DNA from: a virus
Strand: one strand, 5' to 3'
IMG/VR virus record: IMGVR_UViG_3300037882_001548
Coordinates: 1-63,403 of that record
Length of the DNA: 63,403 nt
The notes beneath the pieces were generated by a model. It had not been told where the DNA came from. It did no database searches and saw nothing but the letters and a program-made list of their open reading frames with translations. Below, piece after piece: positions 31,470-45,400 of this stretch (positions are counted from its first letter, which is position 1; each line of letters opens with the position of its first letter). Position numbers and translations under genes: made by a program.

Positions 31470-33394
31470 TGGGTATTAATAGATACATGAATTATGTTCC
31501 CACTGATTGGAACATAAAACCATATGACTTTCCTGTAGAAGCATTGTATAATACACTGGATAAACTACAAGCTAAGTCAGACCAAAATTATGGTGATTTG
31601 AATGTCATACCTGATATGATTAAAGCAAATGCTTTAGACCCAGATAAAGGTATTGTAACAGAAGTGCAGAAGTCATTTCAAGACCGTATAGATAAACTTA
31701 TTGCATCAGGTAATGGAGATTACTCACAAATGGGTAAAGACGTTGTAGGGCTTAAAAGAGACCTTAAAAACGAAATGACTAAAGGTAGACTTAAAGCAGT
31801 AGAAGGTGAATACAATAGATTCCAAGCCAATAAGGAATCTTTACAAAAACAATATGAAAAAGGTGATATCAGCGCAGATGATTTACAACGAGGATTATCT
31901 TACAGCTTAGGTAATTATAAAGGTATAGGTCAAATAGACCCTGTTACAGGTATATACAATACATATAAAGATTTATATATACCTAAATTTAATGCTGACA
32001 AAACATACGATGATGCTTTAGATAAAGTTAAGCCAGATTCATTAAAAACTGGTCAGTGGTCGCAATCACCAGATGGGAGATGGTTTATGAAGAACACAGT
32101 ATCCAATGAGGTGTTAAGTGAAGATAAATTATTTAATGGTACACTTGGTTATGTAGCGAATAATAAAGAATATAATGATTACGCTCGGTTTCAAGATATG
32201 ATAGGCAATAAAGATTTCAAACAACAAACACTTGGTGCTATTGGTGCTAAAGCTCGGTTAAGGTCTTATACAAAGCAAGAACTTGACCAAGATATGAAAT
32301 ACAATCAAGCATTAGCTGATGATTTAAGTGAAGCTGGACGTAATCGTAGACATGCTGAAAAACAAGCACAAGACCAAATGTTATTTGGACCACAAGTATC
32401 AGGAGTTATGCCAATAGATATAAATAATTTTAATGCCCCTGCTGACCCTATTGATTTTACTAAAGAAATATCAGCTAATAATTTTATGGAAAATAAAAGA
32501 TATCCTTTATTATTTGGTGAAAAAACATTGAGTAATTCACCACTTAGAGCAAGTGCCAATAAAGAAAATTTAATAAGAAATTCTAAAAATCAAACATTAG
32601 ATGAGAATCATCCAGCGTACAAAGACAATCATTTATATCAAGCAGCATTATCTAAAACTAAATCACAATTAGCCAATGATTATAAAAACGTTGTTCAGTC
32701 TAAGAATCCACAAGTTAAAAAAGATTATGATGCTAAATTAGCTAAGCAGTTAACTCATAATTATGAATTACTTAACCGTACACAAAATTTCAATAATAAA
32801 GGTTCTGCTATGAGTGCTGATAAATCAGAAGAAGTCGGTAATCAAGTATGGCAAAATAGACATCATTTAGTTGTTCAAGAAATTGATGAAAATGGTAAAC
32901 CATCAGGTCGTAAGCTGAAATTAAATGGATTAGCTAAGTTTGATGAAGATGGTGCTAAAATGGTTAGAGATGGTAAAATAGGTGGTATAACCAGTACACT
33001 TCCAATTACAACAGGTGTATTCGGTACAGTATTCCAAGTAGGTGGTAAACGTTATATATCAGAACAATTGATTCCTAAAGAATTACATCCTGTCATGGAA
33101 AGAGAAGCACAACTCGGTAGAGATTTATTGATAAATGGCAAAAAGAATTATGTTCAGTTACCATATCTTAATAATGGAACGCCAATGGAAATTACAACTG
33201 AAATACTTGATGATGGTCAAGTAGTTCTTAAATCAAAAGATGTGAATGGCAAATCTTATGCACCTATAACATTTGGTGATTTTACTAAGTTATCACAACA
33301 ATTTCATGAAGATGTCAATCCAATGTTTATGGATAACAGACGCAAAGAAAAAGATATGCAATTCCAAAGAGGTAATCAACCTTACTCAGAATAA
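31469..33394 (+). CDS. Cargo-type virion protein
   Basis: 641 residues, highly charged and helical, no membrane segment and no TGA codon. It begins with a Tyr/Pro/Trp-containing N-terminus and has an ordered beta-type domain near residues 470-600. Translation starts by TAATG overlap with the previous gene, so the two are made in fixed ratio. The role as internal or tail cargo is inferred from location. Confidence 0.5.
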   Translation: MGINRYMNYVPTDWNIKPYDFPVEALYNTLDKLQAKSDQNYGDLNVIPDMIKANALDPDKGIVTEVQKSFQDRIDKLIASGNGDYSQMGKDVVGLKRDLKNEMTKGRLKAVEGEYNRFQANKESLQKQYEKGDISADDLQRGLSYSLGNYKGIGQIDPVTGIYNTYKDLYIPKFNADKTYDDALDKVKPDSLKTGQWSQSPDGRWFMKNTVSNEVLSEDKLFNGTLGYVANNKEYNDYARFQDMIGNKDFKQQTLGAIGAKARLRSYTKQELDQDMKYNQALADDLSEAGRNRRHAEKQAQDQMLFGPQVSGVMPIDINNFNAPADPIDFTKEISANNFMENKRYPLLFGEKTLSNSPLRASANKENLIRNSKNQTLDENHPAYKDNHLYQAALSKTKSQLANDYKNVVQSKNPQVKKDYDAKLAKQLTHNYELLNRTQNFNNKGSAMSADKSEEVGNQVWQNRHHLVVQEIDENGKPSGRKLKLNGLAKFDEDGAKMVRDGKIGGITSTLPITTGVFGTVFQVGGKRYISEQLIPKELHPVMEREAQLGRDLLINGKKNYVQLPYLNNGTPMEITTEILDDGQVVLKSKDVNGKSYAPITFGDFTKLSQQFHEDVNPMFMDNRRKEKDMQFQRGNQPYSE

Positions 33395-33395
33395 C

Positions 33396-33405
33396 TAAAC
33401 TAAAT
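33396..33405 (+). promoter_or_regulatory. TAAACTAAAT motif upstream of the giant gene
   Basis: Third exact copy, 48 bases before ATG 33454 in a 59-base gap. A related TAAACTAAT lies near 33428. Confidence 0.35.
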
Positions 33406-33453
33406 TTATAAATAATATTATATATTATAAACTAATAGATTCAAAAATTACAC

Positions 33454-36400
33454 ATGGAACCAAAGCTCGAATATACACCTATCAATGGTTTTGCTACACC
33501 ACCTACGGGGGGAGATAAACTAAGGTATACACCAATCACTCAACCATTGAGTGACTCTTATGATTCTCGATTAATAAAAGTTAAACACGATTCTAAATAT
33601 GACGCTGGCTATAACCCACTCACTATGGGTAGTCAGGAAGACTATCGGTCATATAAGCAAGGTAGTATGAATAAATGATTGGCTGCTGTACCTCGTACAT
33701 TAAGCTCTATCGCACTTAAAACAATGGGGGGTATTCATGACTTTGGTGCTGCCGCAGCAACGCTCGCATCTAATGTAGGTTCTGTATTCACAGGTGGAGA
33801 TGGATTAGAATTAGCCAACTTATTGGATAACCCTTTCCGCAATGGTTTAGACCAAATGGAAGAAAGCATGAAAGAAGCTATTCCCATTTATAAATCAGAT
33901 GCTTATACCAATGGTAATTTCTGAGGTCGTATGAAAACAGCTGATTTTTGAGCCAGTGATGCGATGGATGGTTTAGCTTTTATGGCTTCGTCTATTGTAG
34001 GTAGTAGAGGTGTGGGTAATTTAGTGCAAGCAAGTGGTCTTAGCTCTAAATTAGCTGCAAAGAGTGCTGCAAAAATAGCCGCAGGTGAAAGTGTGGGTAT
34101 GTACAATCAATTGAATTTATTGGCAGCTAATTCTGGATTAGAGCGTGGTTTAATGACAACATATTCTACACTATCAGAATCAGCAACAGAAGCTTACGGT
34201 GTACAAAAAGAGATTAAGGAAGAGCTTAATCAAAAGAGGGAGTTGGGTAGACAAGGTATAGCTGAATATAAAGCATTTGCTGATATGACAGACGAACAAA
34301 TTAAAAGTAAAGCAGCTAATGCAGCCGCTAATACTTTTGGTGCTAACATGATGATTTTACCTTTTTCTGGATGAATGGAATCAGGATGGGCGCTGCGCAA
34401 AACGGCTGATAAAGCAAACGACTTTAGACGAGGTATTCATGCCGCAGAGCGTGGTGTAGAAGGAGCTGCTGTAGACCAATTGGGTAAAAAAAGTATGCGT
34501 AATACAGCCAAAGCATTTTTAGAAGGTTTTGCTAAAGAAGGTGCTTGGGAAGAAAATATACAAGAATCAGTATCTAAATACTATAAGCAGTATGCAGAAG
34601 CAGAACTTGGTAAGGATGATAATATAGATAGCATAGGAGAAAACTACGCACGCGGATTAAAAGGTTTTGCACAAAATATGTTCGCTATGACAGGCTTAGT
34701 GGAAGGTACTAAAAAAGGTACAACAGAAGATGACGCATCAGCTGCTATTATGCTTGGTGGTGTTATCGGAGGACCAGCTAATATGATTTCATCTATAACT
34801 GAACGTGCACGTAAAGACACTGCTTACAACGCACAAAAACAAGGTTGGTGAAAGAATTTTGATCAAGCATCTAAATATGCTAACGCACGACTTATTGCTA
34901 ATCACACTAATCCTTTGATTAAACAGCAATATGAAGTAGACGAAGAATATCAAGATGGTGAAGAAACTAAGACACGTAAGGTAACAAAAGAAGCGTGGGT
35001 ACCAAGTCCCGATAGTGAAGCTAAGATGGATCCTCGTAAAGCTGACGTTATGCGTACTCGCTCTATGGGTTTAATGCTTGATGAATCACATGACCAAGTA
35101 GCATCACTTGAAAACAATCGCTATTTGAGTACACTCAATGATGACCACGCACTCTATCAATTTGCATATGATTTAGAAAATAGTAGTATGATGGCTCAGA
35201 TGGATGAGACAGACAGAGAACTCATCATAGAAGATATGATGAACAATCACAATGATAAGAATACGGATACAACATCACTTAATCAACTCAAAGGAGATGC
35301 TAAGCAGCGTATCGCTAAGTTCAGAGAAATGGTTAAACAAGCCAATATGGAAGTTAAGAATACAGAGACTGAAACTGACATGATGGATGCTGATGAGAAA
35401 AATCTATTTAATACTTATGCAGATACGTTAAAGAAAGTATTAGGTTTAGAAAAACTTAAACGTCATTCATTTAATCGGATGCGTCAGCGTACAGATATAT
35501 CAGATAAAGCACGTGAGCAGTTAGATAAAGCCATCGAAGACTCTCAATTGTTTGAAGACAGTTTTAAGATGATTAACAATCCGACTGATTCAGGCATGAC
35601 ACGATTTGAAGAGTGGAAAAACTTAACAGCCATTGCTGAACCAGGAGGTAATGCTTTTGAGACTCAAATGAATGATGAAGTGTTAAAGCAGTCTGATAAA
35701 TACCGATTAGTCAATGGTAGTCAACCAAGTATGCGTGAATCTATATTCTATGACTTAGTTGCAGCTAAGGATTTAGCCAATGAATTAGAAGATAAATTGG
35801 CGGATATAGATAAGGTTGACCCTGCGGATGTAACTGAATTAAGCAATCAATTAACGATGGTTAAAAATATGCTTAATGACAATACTGGTATTAAAATGCA
35901 CGCTTTGAATAAAGATGTATTAGATAAAGTCAATCGCTTACAAGATGTTGTCAATAAATCAAAAGCGACAGTACAAAAACAAATTAATGACAACAATGAA
36001 ACATTGGCTTTAATTGATGATTATGATGGATTAGTACAAAGTGATAATCCTGCAAGATTTGATATAACAGATGATTTTTTAGCGCAGTTAGAATCTATGG
36101 GTGTTGATACATCTACAGCTGTTGATGACAATTACGCTTTATCAGAAGAAGCGCTAAATACATTAAGAGAAGAATTACAACGTCAAAATGAATGATACCA
36201 GTCACAATATATTAATGAATTAGAAAGTTTTGACTTTGCAAATATAAGTGATTATGCTAAGCAGTCAGTTGCTTACAATGAGGCTATTCGTGAAGCTGCT
36301 AAAAAAGGCATCAAGGGATTAAATAACTTTGCATTTTTAGAATTTTTTAAGAATAGTACAAAAGATGTCCAAGATTTATTGCGTAAGTTTCTAAGCGAAG

Positions 36401-39400
36401 CCTATGATAACATAGGTGAATTAAAAGAGGATTATGAAGTTGATATTGACATTGAAGTATTAAAAAATTTAAAAGAACAAATTGAAATAATTCAAGCTTT
36501 TGTCGATAAAGAAAAAGCGACACCCAATGATAATCATTATAGTAAAGATACAATAGACGGTATTGAAAATGGTTTCAGAACATATGACGGTAAAACCAAC
36601 TATCGTAATTACGATGGTCGTCAAATGGGTACTGCTGAAATGTTACTACATATAAATCAATTAATTACACTATACAATGCGCAGTCAGAAAAAAGACTTA
36701 AAGATATTCGCGATTATCAATTAGCTCAGGAAAATAGTAGTGCTGACAGCATTATGGAATCTGATAAAATAGATAAAACTATTCGAGATATAGCTGTAGA
36801 TGGTTTAAATGATGATGTTGTAAATGCCTATGAAGAGCATATAATAATTAATACTGTTGATCCTGACTTATCTGAAACAACAATAGAATCTAAAAAGAAT
36901 ACATTTCCTTCGTTTATGGCGCTACTTAATAGATTAGGTGTACTGAAACCTAAGAATATATCAAGTGTGCTTAAAGAGAAGAAAAAGAATATCATTGGTA
37001 CACTATTAAGTAATGCTGATAAAAAGATAAAAGGTTATCTTAAAATATCTACGGACAAAAAAACAGCTGTAGATATGGTGTTGTCATATTTCACGCAGTC
37101 ATCTAATTATGGGCTTGTTGATTTTGGTGGTGACTTGTCTAATAAATTAGTGAATGGTACATTACAAAATGAATTTGAAAGACATAAGGATATTACAACA
37201 TTACTTAAAACAGCTAAGTCAAGTAAATCAGACAAAGACTTTATAAATAAAGAATCTAAACAAGAGTTCATTAAGTTCTTGACAGCTATGTTACAACTTG
37301 AAAACTTAGAGATGTTAGAACGTATTGCGACTAATCCACTTGTTATAAATAAAGTCATAGAACAGTTTCAGAAACAAGAACCAGGTAAGTATCCAACATA
37401 CCAACAAATGTTGGCTATATTAGATATGATATTGACGGTTAAAGAGATTAAAACTAAATCTTTGTATACACCCTTCATAAATATCGCAGGCGTAGCTGGA
37501 GCTGGAAAAACATCAATAGTTGTAAGAACTGTTATAAACTATTTAGAAGCGGAAGGTACGGTAGATAAGAAGACATTGTTTGTAACAGGTCATACAGTAA
37601 CATCAACCAAGAATGTTCAAAAAGTATTAACAGATACTGAAACAGTTACGCAGAATTTGAACGCTTTATTAGAAATGTCCGATGAAGAATTTGGTAAATT
37701 GTCAGCTGTTGTCATAGATGAATCATTTGCTATTCCCATTGAATATTTCAATGCGCTGGAAACAAAGATGAAAAAAGCGAAGATAGATAAACTACCTGTT
37801 TTACTATTAGGTGACCCCTCGCAAACAACAAATAATCCAGGTACAGCTTTTCAAAATAACATTGACCGCACTAAAAGCATTAAGGCACTCACACTTAATT
37901 ACAGAGCTATTATTCCAAGTATCCGAAGCTTTGCTAAGTTATTTGATAATTCTAACTCACAGGTCAAAGAAACGATGACTGTTGCTAATGTAGAAGAATC
38001 TGACTTGATATCAGATACATCTATTATACCTAAGGGTAGTATGGTCGGTAAAGATAGTATAGTGGCGATTGTAGCTGCACAAAAAGCAATTAGACCTGAT
38101 ACAACCAGAGCTATTATTGTAGCCTCAGAAGCAGCTAAATCACCTTATTTAGCATTAGCAGATAAGCATACATTAATTTTAACACATGTAGAAGCACAGG
38201 GTGAATCTTATGATGAGGTGTATTTTGACTTTAATGAGAAACAACGTACATCCGCATTGATGTTTGAAGGTGGTAAAATTGTTATTCGTGATGTTGCCAT
38301 CAGTGAATTGGCTTTTACGGTGCAAGGTAAAGCAAATCGCTATTATAATTCGATTGCCTATACAGCACTCACACGTGCACGTAAATTTTCGTATATGCAA
38401 GACAATACGTTGACGAATAATCATATGAAAGATGATAATGTGAATAGTTCTGTCAATAATTTAACGGATGAAATAGCGCACAATACAACAGTATTTAAAG
38501 AGTTTATGACAGACTTAAATACATCAGCTGAAATGTTAGATGTAAATTATAAGAAGTCATCTGTAAAGGTCAGTAATCAATCTACACAGGCAGCAGCTAC
38601 CGAAAAAGATGATGCTAAAACACCTACTAATCATGCGCCTGATATACCTATAACAGATGATGAAAATGTATCGGAAGATGAGTCACTTGAAAAAGATAAT
38701 GAAGATGCTGTAACTGAATCAGAAGCACCAACACTTGAATTAGCAGAAGACATAGCTAAGGAAGATGATGAAGAAAATATAACCAATAAAAAATCAGAAG
38801 CTAAAACAATAGATAAAAAAAAGAAAGCTAATAAAAAAGGAAAGACTCCGTTATTATCACAGCTTAAAGATAAAATAATAGAATTGTTTTATCCAGCAGA
38901 TATTCATTTTACAGGTGATTTAACAGCACAGGAAATACAGAACTTACTGGATAAAAATCCTAATTATATACCGACAACTGTTCAAGACGATGAAGGTAAT
39001 AATTACATGCCTGTAGGTCAAGGTATTCGTGCTATTTATGTCACAGGTGGTTCAAGCTTTATGATTAGACTTATGGCACCTGTTAAAGATATGTCAGGTC
39101 AATTAGTAACCAATAAATATATTGAAGTAGGTGTATTATCAGAAAAAGATATCTTTATGGAAGACGGTGTAACGCCTCGTCATAAAGATTTATTTGAAAT
39201 TTATATACAAGCTGATACTGAATTTAAAGGAAAGAAAACAGCTATATTCCCAGGTGGTTACGATAAGACAAAAGTACAGACCATTCAACCTAAGCATTTA
39301 ATTGGTCCTGCGTTTAATGTAAAAGAGAAGTCTTCTATGAAGTTTACTTATCTGAATCAAGATGGTAGAACCAAAGAAGAAGAAGCTATTAGCAATCCTA

Positions 39401-42400
39401 ATAATTATACGTTTGACAATGAGATGACAAGGTCTATTCATGCGTACGAACAAGGTATGATGAAGTTGCCTTATAATCAAAAACATAGTATTGAAGTACC
39501 TTTAACGCTTGTAGATGATAAAGGTAATGTATCCATTAATCCGAAAGCACTCAAAGAAGGGTTAATTACCATTTGGGTAGGTACGCAGCAATTAGCTGAC
39601 TACGGGGATATTCGTGCGGAGAAAGGTAAATATAACTTTTCTGCTCGTACAGCCAAAGTTATTCGTAAATGAAAAGGATTACCTTTACTTATCATAAAGT
39701 CTCCTAAAATTAAAAGAAAAGACGGTACAGTGTCATCTCACAATCAAGCACATGTCATACCACTTATTCCACCTAAGATGACAAATAAGTCCATTGAACA
39801 TCAGACGATCAGTGAACTTGTTGATTTATTAAAAGAAGCAGTTACAATGTCAAGTAATAATGGAGCACCTATATTATTTGATGCGAACGCTAATAATCCG
39901 CTGGGTATAGATTTCTCTAATCCTGTATTTGTACAAACACTTGAAACAATTGCCAGCTTATATACAATTAATAGCGAAGGCAATAAAGAATTTAATGCGT
40001 CTAATCAAGAAATACAGGCGTTACTTATTGCAGAACTCATGCAAAAGTTTGTTGCTGTGCGTCAAAATAAATTACAAGAATGGGCTACCAATCCGTGGTT
40101 GCAAGGTTTGTTATATGGTAAAAATGACAAAGGTGAAGAAAACAGTTCAAGTAACTGAGTACGCAAACAATATGTACCTGAAATAATTAAAGATGATAAT
40201 ATTGAAATATTTAAGAAATTAATTGACGTATTATATCATCCAGAAAATACAGATTATAAATTAGCATTAACATCATTTATATCAGAATTAAATAAAGATG
40301 ATAGTAAACGCAATCCCATATTTAATCCGATAGCAGATGGGGAAAAAACACATAATATATCTATTCGCAATACCAATCAACTGGTTATTCAAGTTAAGCG
40401 TGATGAGGTAGGTGGTTATGAGTGGCACTCTTATAAACTGACAGATAAGCAAATAGGTAAAGTAAGTAGTTTCTTAAAAGCTCAGAATGCAGGTAAAGAG
40501 AATTTAGACGTTACCTTAGAAGAATTAAATGCAATTATGGCTGATGAAAAACTCATGGGTGATTTATTAGGTAAAGGTGGTCAAATAATTAACAGTACCA
40601 GTAAAGGTAATGAAAAAGTTAAAACAAAGAAACTTTCGCACAGGTCTAATAAATATCAAACAGCGCTTAATTCAGTAGCACGTCAGAATAGACTGATTGC
40701 CAACAAACCATCTCGTATAAAAATTAGTTTATTTTCATCTAAAAAAGATGAGAAAGTCAAGAAGAAAAACAGAGCACGCTCATTATTTTCTTTTGATGCA
40801 CAGCGCAGTCAATTATGGGGCACACTTAAAAAAGAAGTTAAAGCATATAAAAACTGAGAACTCGATGATAAAAAATCATTGGATGGTTTCATGTACCAAC
40901 ACGGATACGATGACCAAGCACTTGACATGCTTATTGATACCATGATTAGTGAAGGTATTATCACACAAGATGAAGCAAATAAATTCTTAGCGCAGTATGC
41001 TGACCAAGCTACGTCACCGTGAAGTAATGAAAGATTAGAAGATGTATTAAATGACCCGACATTAAATGAACCTATATCACTGTCACCAACAAAAGATATG
41101 AGTGGTGATACGAAGATTAACAATGCGACTAAATTAGATAGAATTGCTAAGGGTGAAAAGATGTCTATGGCGGATATTGCCGATGCTATGCAAAACGCAG
41201 AAGGTAATGATATAAAGATGATTTTTGACGCTTTAAGCGATAAAGCACCAGCATTAGTAGAAAATGTCGAACCAACTAAGATGTCTATTTACAGAGCTGA
41301 TTTAGTGAATAAAGAAGAAGCTATTACAACCATTGAAGATGTATCTGCTGAAATACAAAATCTTACACCACAAACAGAAGCACCAAAAGAACGTAAGGCA
41401 AAACCTCGAATAAATGACATTGATTTATCTGTTACTAAAGATGATGTTGAATTTAGTAAAGATATTAATAATAAATCTATTATTTTAGGTAGAGAAATGA
41501 CAGAATCAGAAGCTGTATTATATCTTAAAAGATTAACACCGCAATTACCGTTTAAGAATAGATTAAATATATTTTTAAAACAATTAATTGGTAAATCTTT
41601 AACAGCTAATGATTTAAACAACGTTCAGTTTCTATCTCGTGCACAAGTAGTGCATAGAGACAATGGAACAAAGCAAGTATGGGGTTTTGTCAGTCAAGGT
41701 GCAAGAACTATTGTATATGACATAGATGCAAATGGTAATAAAGTATTTTATGCGAATACAATATCACATGAATCTTTTCACAACGTATACCGTCATTATT
41801 TGACAGCTAAGGAGAGATTACATGTAGAGTCACTTATTAAGTCACGTGCTATAAAAGACGGGGTAGAAGTAATATCACCTATTGAAATAGAAGAATATGG
41901 TGCTGATTTGTTTGAAAAATATGCGAAAGATAAATTCAGAACTAAAATAAGTTTATTCGATAAAATATTAAGTTTCTTAGGTTTTACAAAAGAATACAAT
42001 AAAGATTTAGACAGTGTATTTGAAGCTATTGATAAAGGTACTATAAAGAATAATTATTTTTATGACGCTACTGAATCAAATAGTTCTGCTATCGCTTTTA
42101 TGGAAAAAGATTTATCTGATTTCACAGATTTAGATAAAGTAATTAAATCAAAAGATATTGTATCGCAATATTTAACGCAGCTATTATATCAAGGTATACA
42201 AGAAGGTAATAATAGATTTTTAGTCACGAGTGCTGAAATATTACCGATGTTACAACAAAAAGCTATTTCTGAATACGGTGTTTTAAATGATTGACTTATA
42301 TGGGCCAATGAAGAAGGTGAATATCTAAACAATAAAATAGCAAACAACGAAGCGTTATCAAAAGAAGAAGCTGCTGATTTAAAAGAAATCACCAATGATT

Positions 42401-45400
42401 ATAAAAGTGTAAAAACTAAAAGACAGTTTTTACATAATTTAATTACAACTGTAAAAACCAATTCAAACAATGATATTGTAACAGAATCAAGTTTTAAGAA
42501 CTTAAATATCATAGCTTCATTGATTATAGGTAGTTTAGAAAGAAATGCTGATGATATATTTACTTTTGATAATGAAGAAATTGATTTAGATAAAATTGAT
42601 TTATCTGAATTAGGCGACATTAACTTAAAAAAAGAAATTCAGAGTTCTGAGGATATTTCGCAAGAAGCGACACTTCATGCAAATATGAAATTATTCTTTG
42701 CTACCATTCCTGATAAAGATAGAGCTAAATTACGTGACGAAAAAGACAATACTAAACTATCATCATTTAAGTTTATAGATGCGCGTTTCGCATATGCTAA
42801 ATCACTGGAAATATTTAAGTTGTTTGAGATGAATAATCGTACAAACAATGATTTATTGCAGCAATTGGACAACATTGCTAAAACCATGAAGATGAATTTC
42901 TCTGGTACTTTTCTTATGGCTGCTGTCAAAGATGCTATACGTAGAACAATACCTACTAAGAACAGTTCACCTTATGAAGTATTTGATGTATTTGATAGCA
43001 ATAAAGTAGTTATTATACCACTGGATAAAGTAATACATGAGCGTACAGATCCAAAAAATGATAAAAGTTCATTATTCTATACGTTTAAAATGAATCCTGA
43101 TGTAGACAACAACGCATTACCTAATTCGGGTGATGAAGCCTTAGCAGCATGAAATAAGCAAGATATGTTACTGCGTCAAAATAATATGACATTGTCTACG
43201 TTATTAACTATTTTAAAAACAGAAGGTCGTGATTCAGAAAAACTTAAAAAAGATGGTAAGTTTATATTTGATACATTTACTTTATTACAAGCATTTGATG
43301 AAACAGCAAATGTAGAAATTGAAGAAGCTGTAACAAATGATGATGGTACTATTATACCCGCTAAATATACACTTAAAAAAGAGTATAAAGTAACAGGTTC
43401 TCGTATAGGTACATTCTATAATTTAATCAACCAATTTGATGAGTACAATGAGCAAACAGGTACAGGTTTGTCAGTAGATGAGTTAAACAATATGTACCGT
43501 ATGACTGAGCTATCACAAGTCGTAAAAGGTTTTCAGAATGTTATGGGTTCTATGACACGTTTAAATTTCCAAATTGCGACAACAGAAAAGAAGTTTGGTC
43601 GTCAAATAGAAACACGTCTTATGGCTAATAAAGATGATACAGGCAGGGAGAAAACAGAATCTACATTTGTCAATGTATTAATCAGAAGATTCAGTAATTA
43701 TTCAAGTTGGGCAGATTTAGAAAAAGCAGCCAGTAATGCCAAAGAAGACTCTTTTGCTAAAGGTATGTTACAAATATACAATTATGTAACGCAGCCTGGT
43801 GATAAAACAGTAGTATCAAAAAATACAATTACAATTAAGAATTTCTTAGAATTGGCTGGATTGACTTCGGATGATTATCAAATTGCTGATAATATGACAG
43901 CCATAGGTATATCTGATATTACGTTTATACTTTCTACAATCGCCGAACAGTTGGGTAAAGAAGAAGTTAATATGGCTAATTTTGAAGGTGAAGTAGCAAG
44001 TAATATTATTACAATTCATGAAATACTTCTGAATACACTTAATACTAAAATACCGACATTTATAGACAAAATATTCAGAGAAACGAACTATGCTCGTGAA
44101 AAGATGATGGTTGCCGCAGATGGTAAAAAAGTAGTACGTGATATACTTGCTACGCATTTAGATAAAGTTATGAAACAATTGATGAATTTTCATAAAGAAT
44201 CTTACTATGATGTAGAGTCTTATCTGAAAACACCCATGATGCTTTTAAATGGTTTCGTTAATAAATCAGCTACATACAGTAATACAATTCAACGTATATT
44301 CACATATGATGCACATCGTAATGAAAATACGGGACTTGTAAAAGTACGTAAAAATGAGAATAAAGCAGAGTATTATAGACGTGAATTCATCGGATATTTT
44401 ATAGATGCTATATCCACAGCTGCATCCAGTGCACCTACTTACATGCAGTCTTTTTATGACTTAGAAGAACGTGAGAAAATGAAAGCTGCTCAAGTTAAAG
44501 TCTTATCAAAAGAAGCGACTAAAGACGGATTAAGAGCTATTATCAGACAGTTAAAAGCACACAATAAAGGTTTATCTCAATGAGGTGCTGACCCTAAGCA
44601 GCGTTTTAATAACTTTCAATTTAAAGACAAAGATGGTAATGATATTATGACAAACCAATTTGTCGATTCAGCCAGTGTAGATGAAATACTACGTGTCACT
44701 GAAAATAAGTTAAATGATGAGATAAATCTTTTAATGCGAGAGTTATTAGAAGAACAAACATTATTTGACCATGAATTATTTTCTAAAATAGCATCACTGA
44801 ATTCAACAAATAAATCTTGGAATTTAGGTGAAAAATACTTTGAAGCACTGCGTGAAAAAACAGGTCAAGGTAAAGATAGAAAAGAAGGTTTTATTGTACA
44901 AGATAAAAAGCGTTATGTGTTAACTACAGAAGACGCTAATAAGTTCATTAGACCTATTATAGAAGCGTATGTATATAACAATTATGTCAACGGTTATTTC
45001 TTAAATCAGGTTGTTACTGGACCATTTGCTTTATATAAAAATGGTAAAGTGATTGTTAAACGTTTAGCTGGTGCTACAGGTGCTGGTCATATGCAGTTAA
45101 TCAGTCATTATGATGAGCGTACTAAAAAATTCAGTATTGGATCTAAGGAAAAGTTCAGTGTATTGATTGTCAAAGATGTTGTTGGTGCTAAAAATGAAAA
45201 AGATGATGATGTAGAAGCATATAAGAAAAACAGCAGTATACAAAGATTCTTACGCAATATGTTTATTGGTAACAAACAATTATCTGAATCAGAACTCATA
45301 GACGTAAATAACGAAATTGACGCTATACTTAAATATTATTCTGATAAAGGATATGATATCACGGATGCTCAGGCATTTATGACAGTAGCACGTGAGGCAG

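Noticed and set aside
39929-40186. An 85-codon plus-strand frame overlapping the giant gene
   Set aside because: Out of frame with the 16.7-kb frame, no motif, and fully contained in it.
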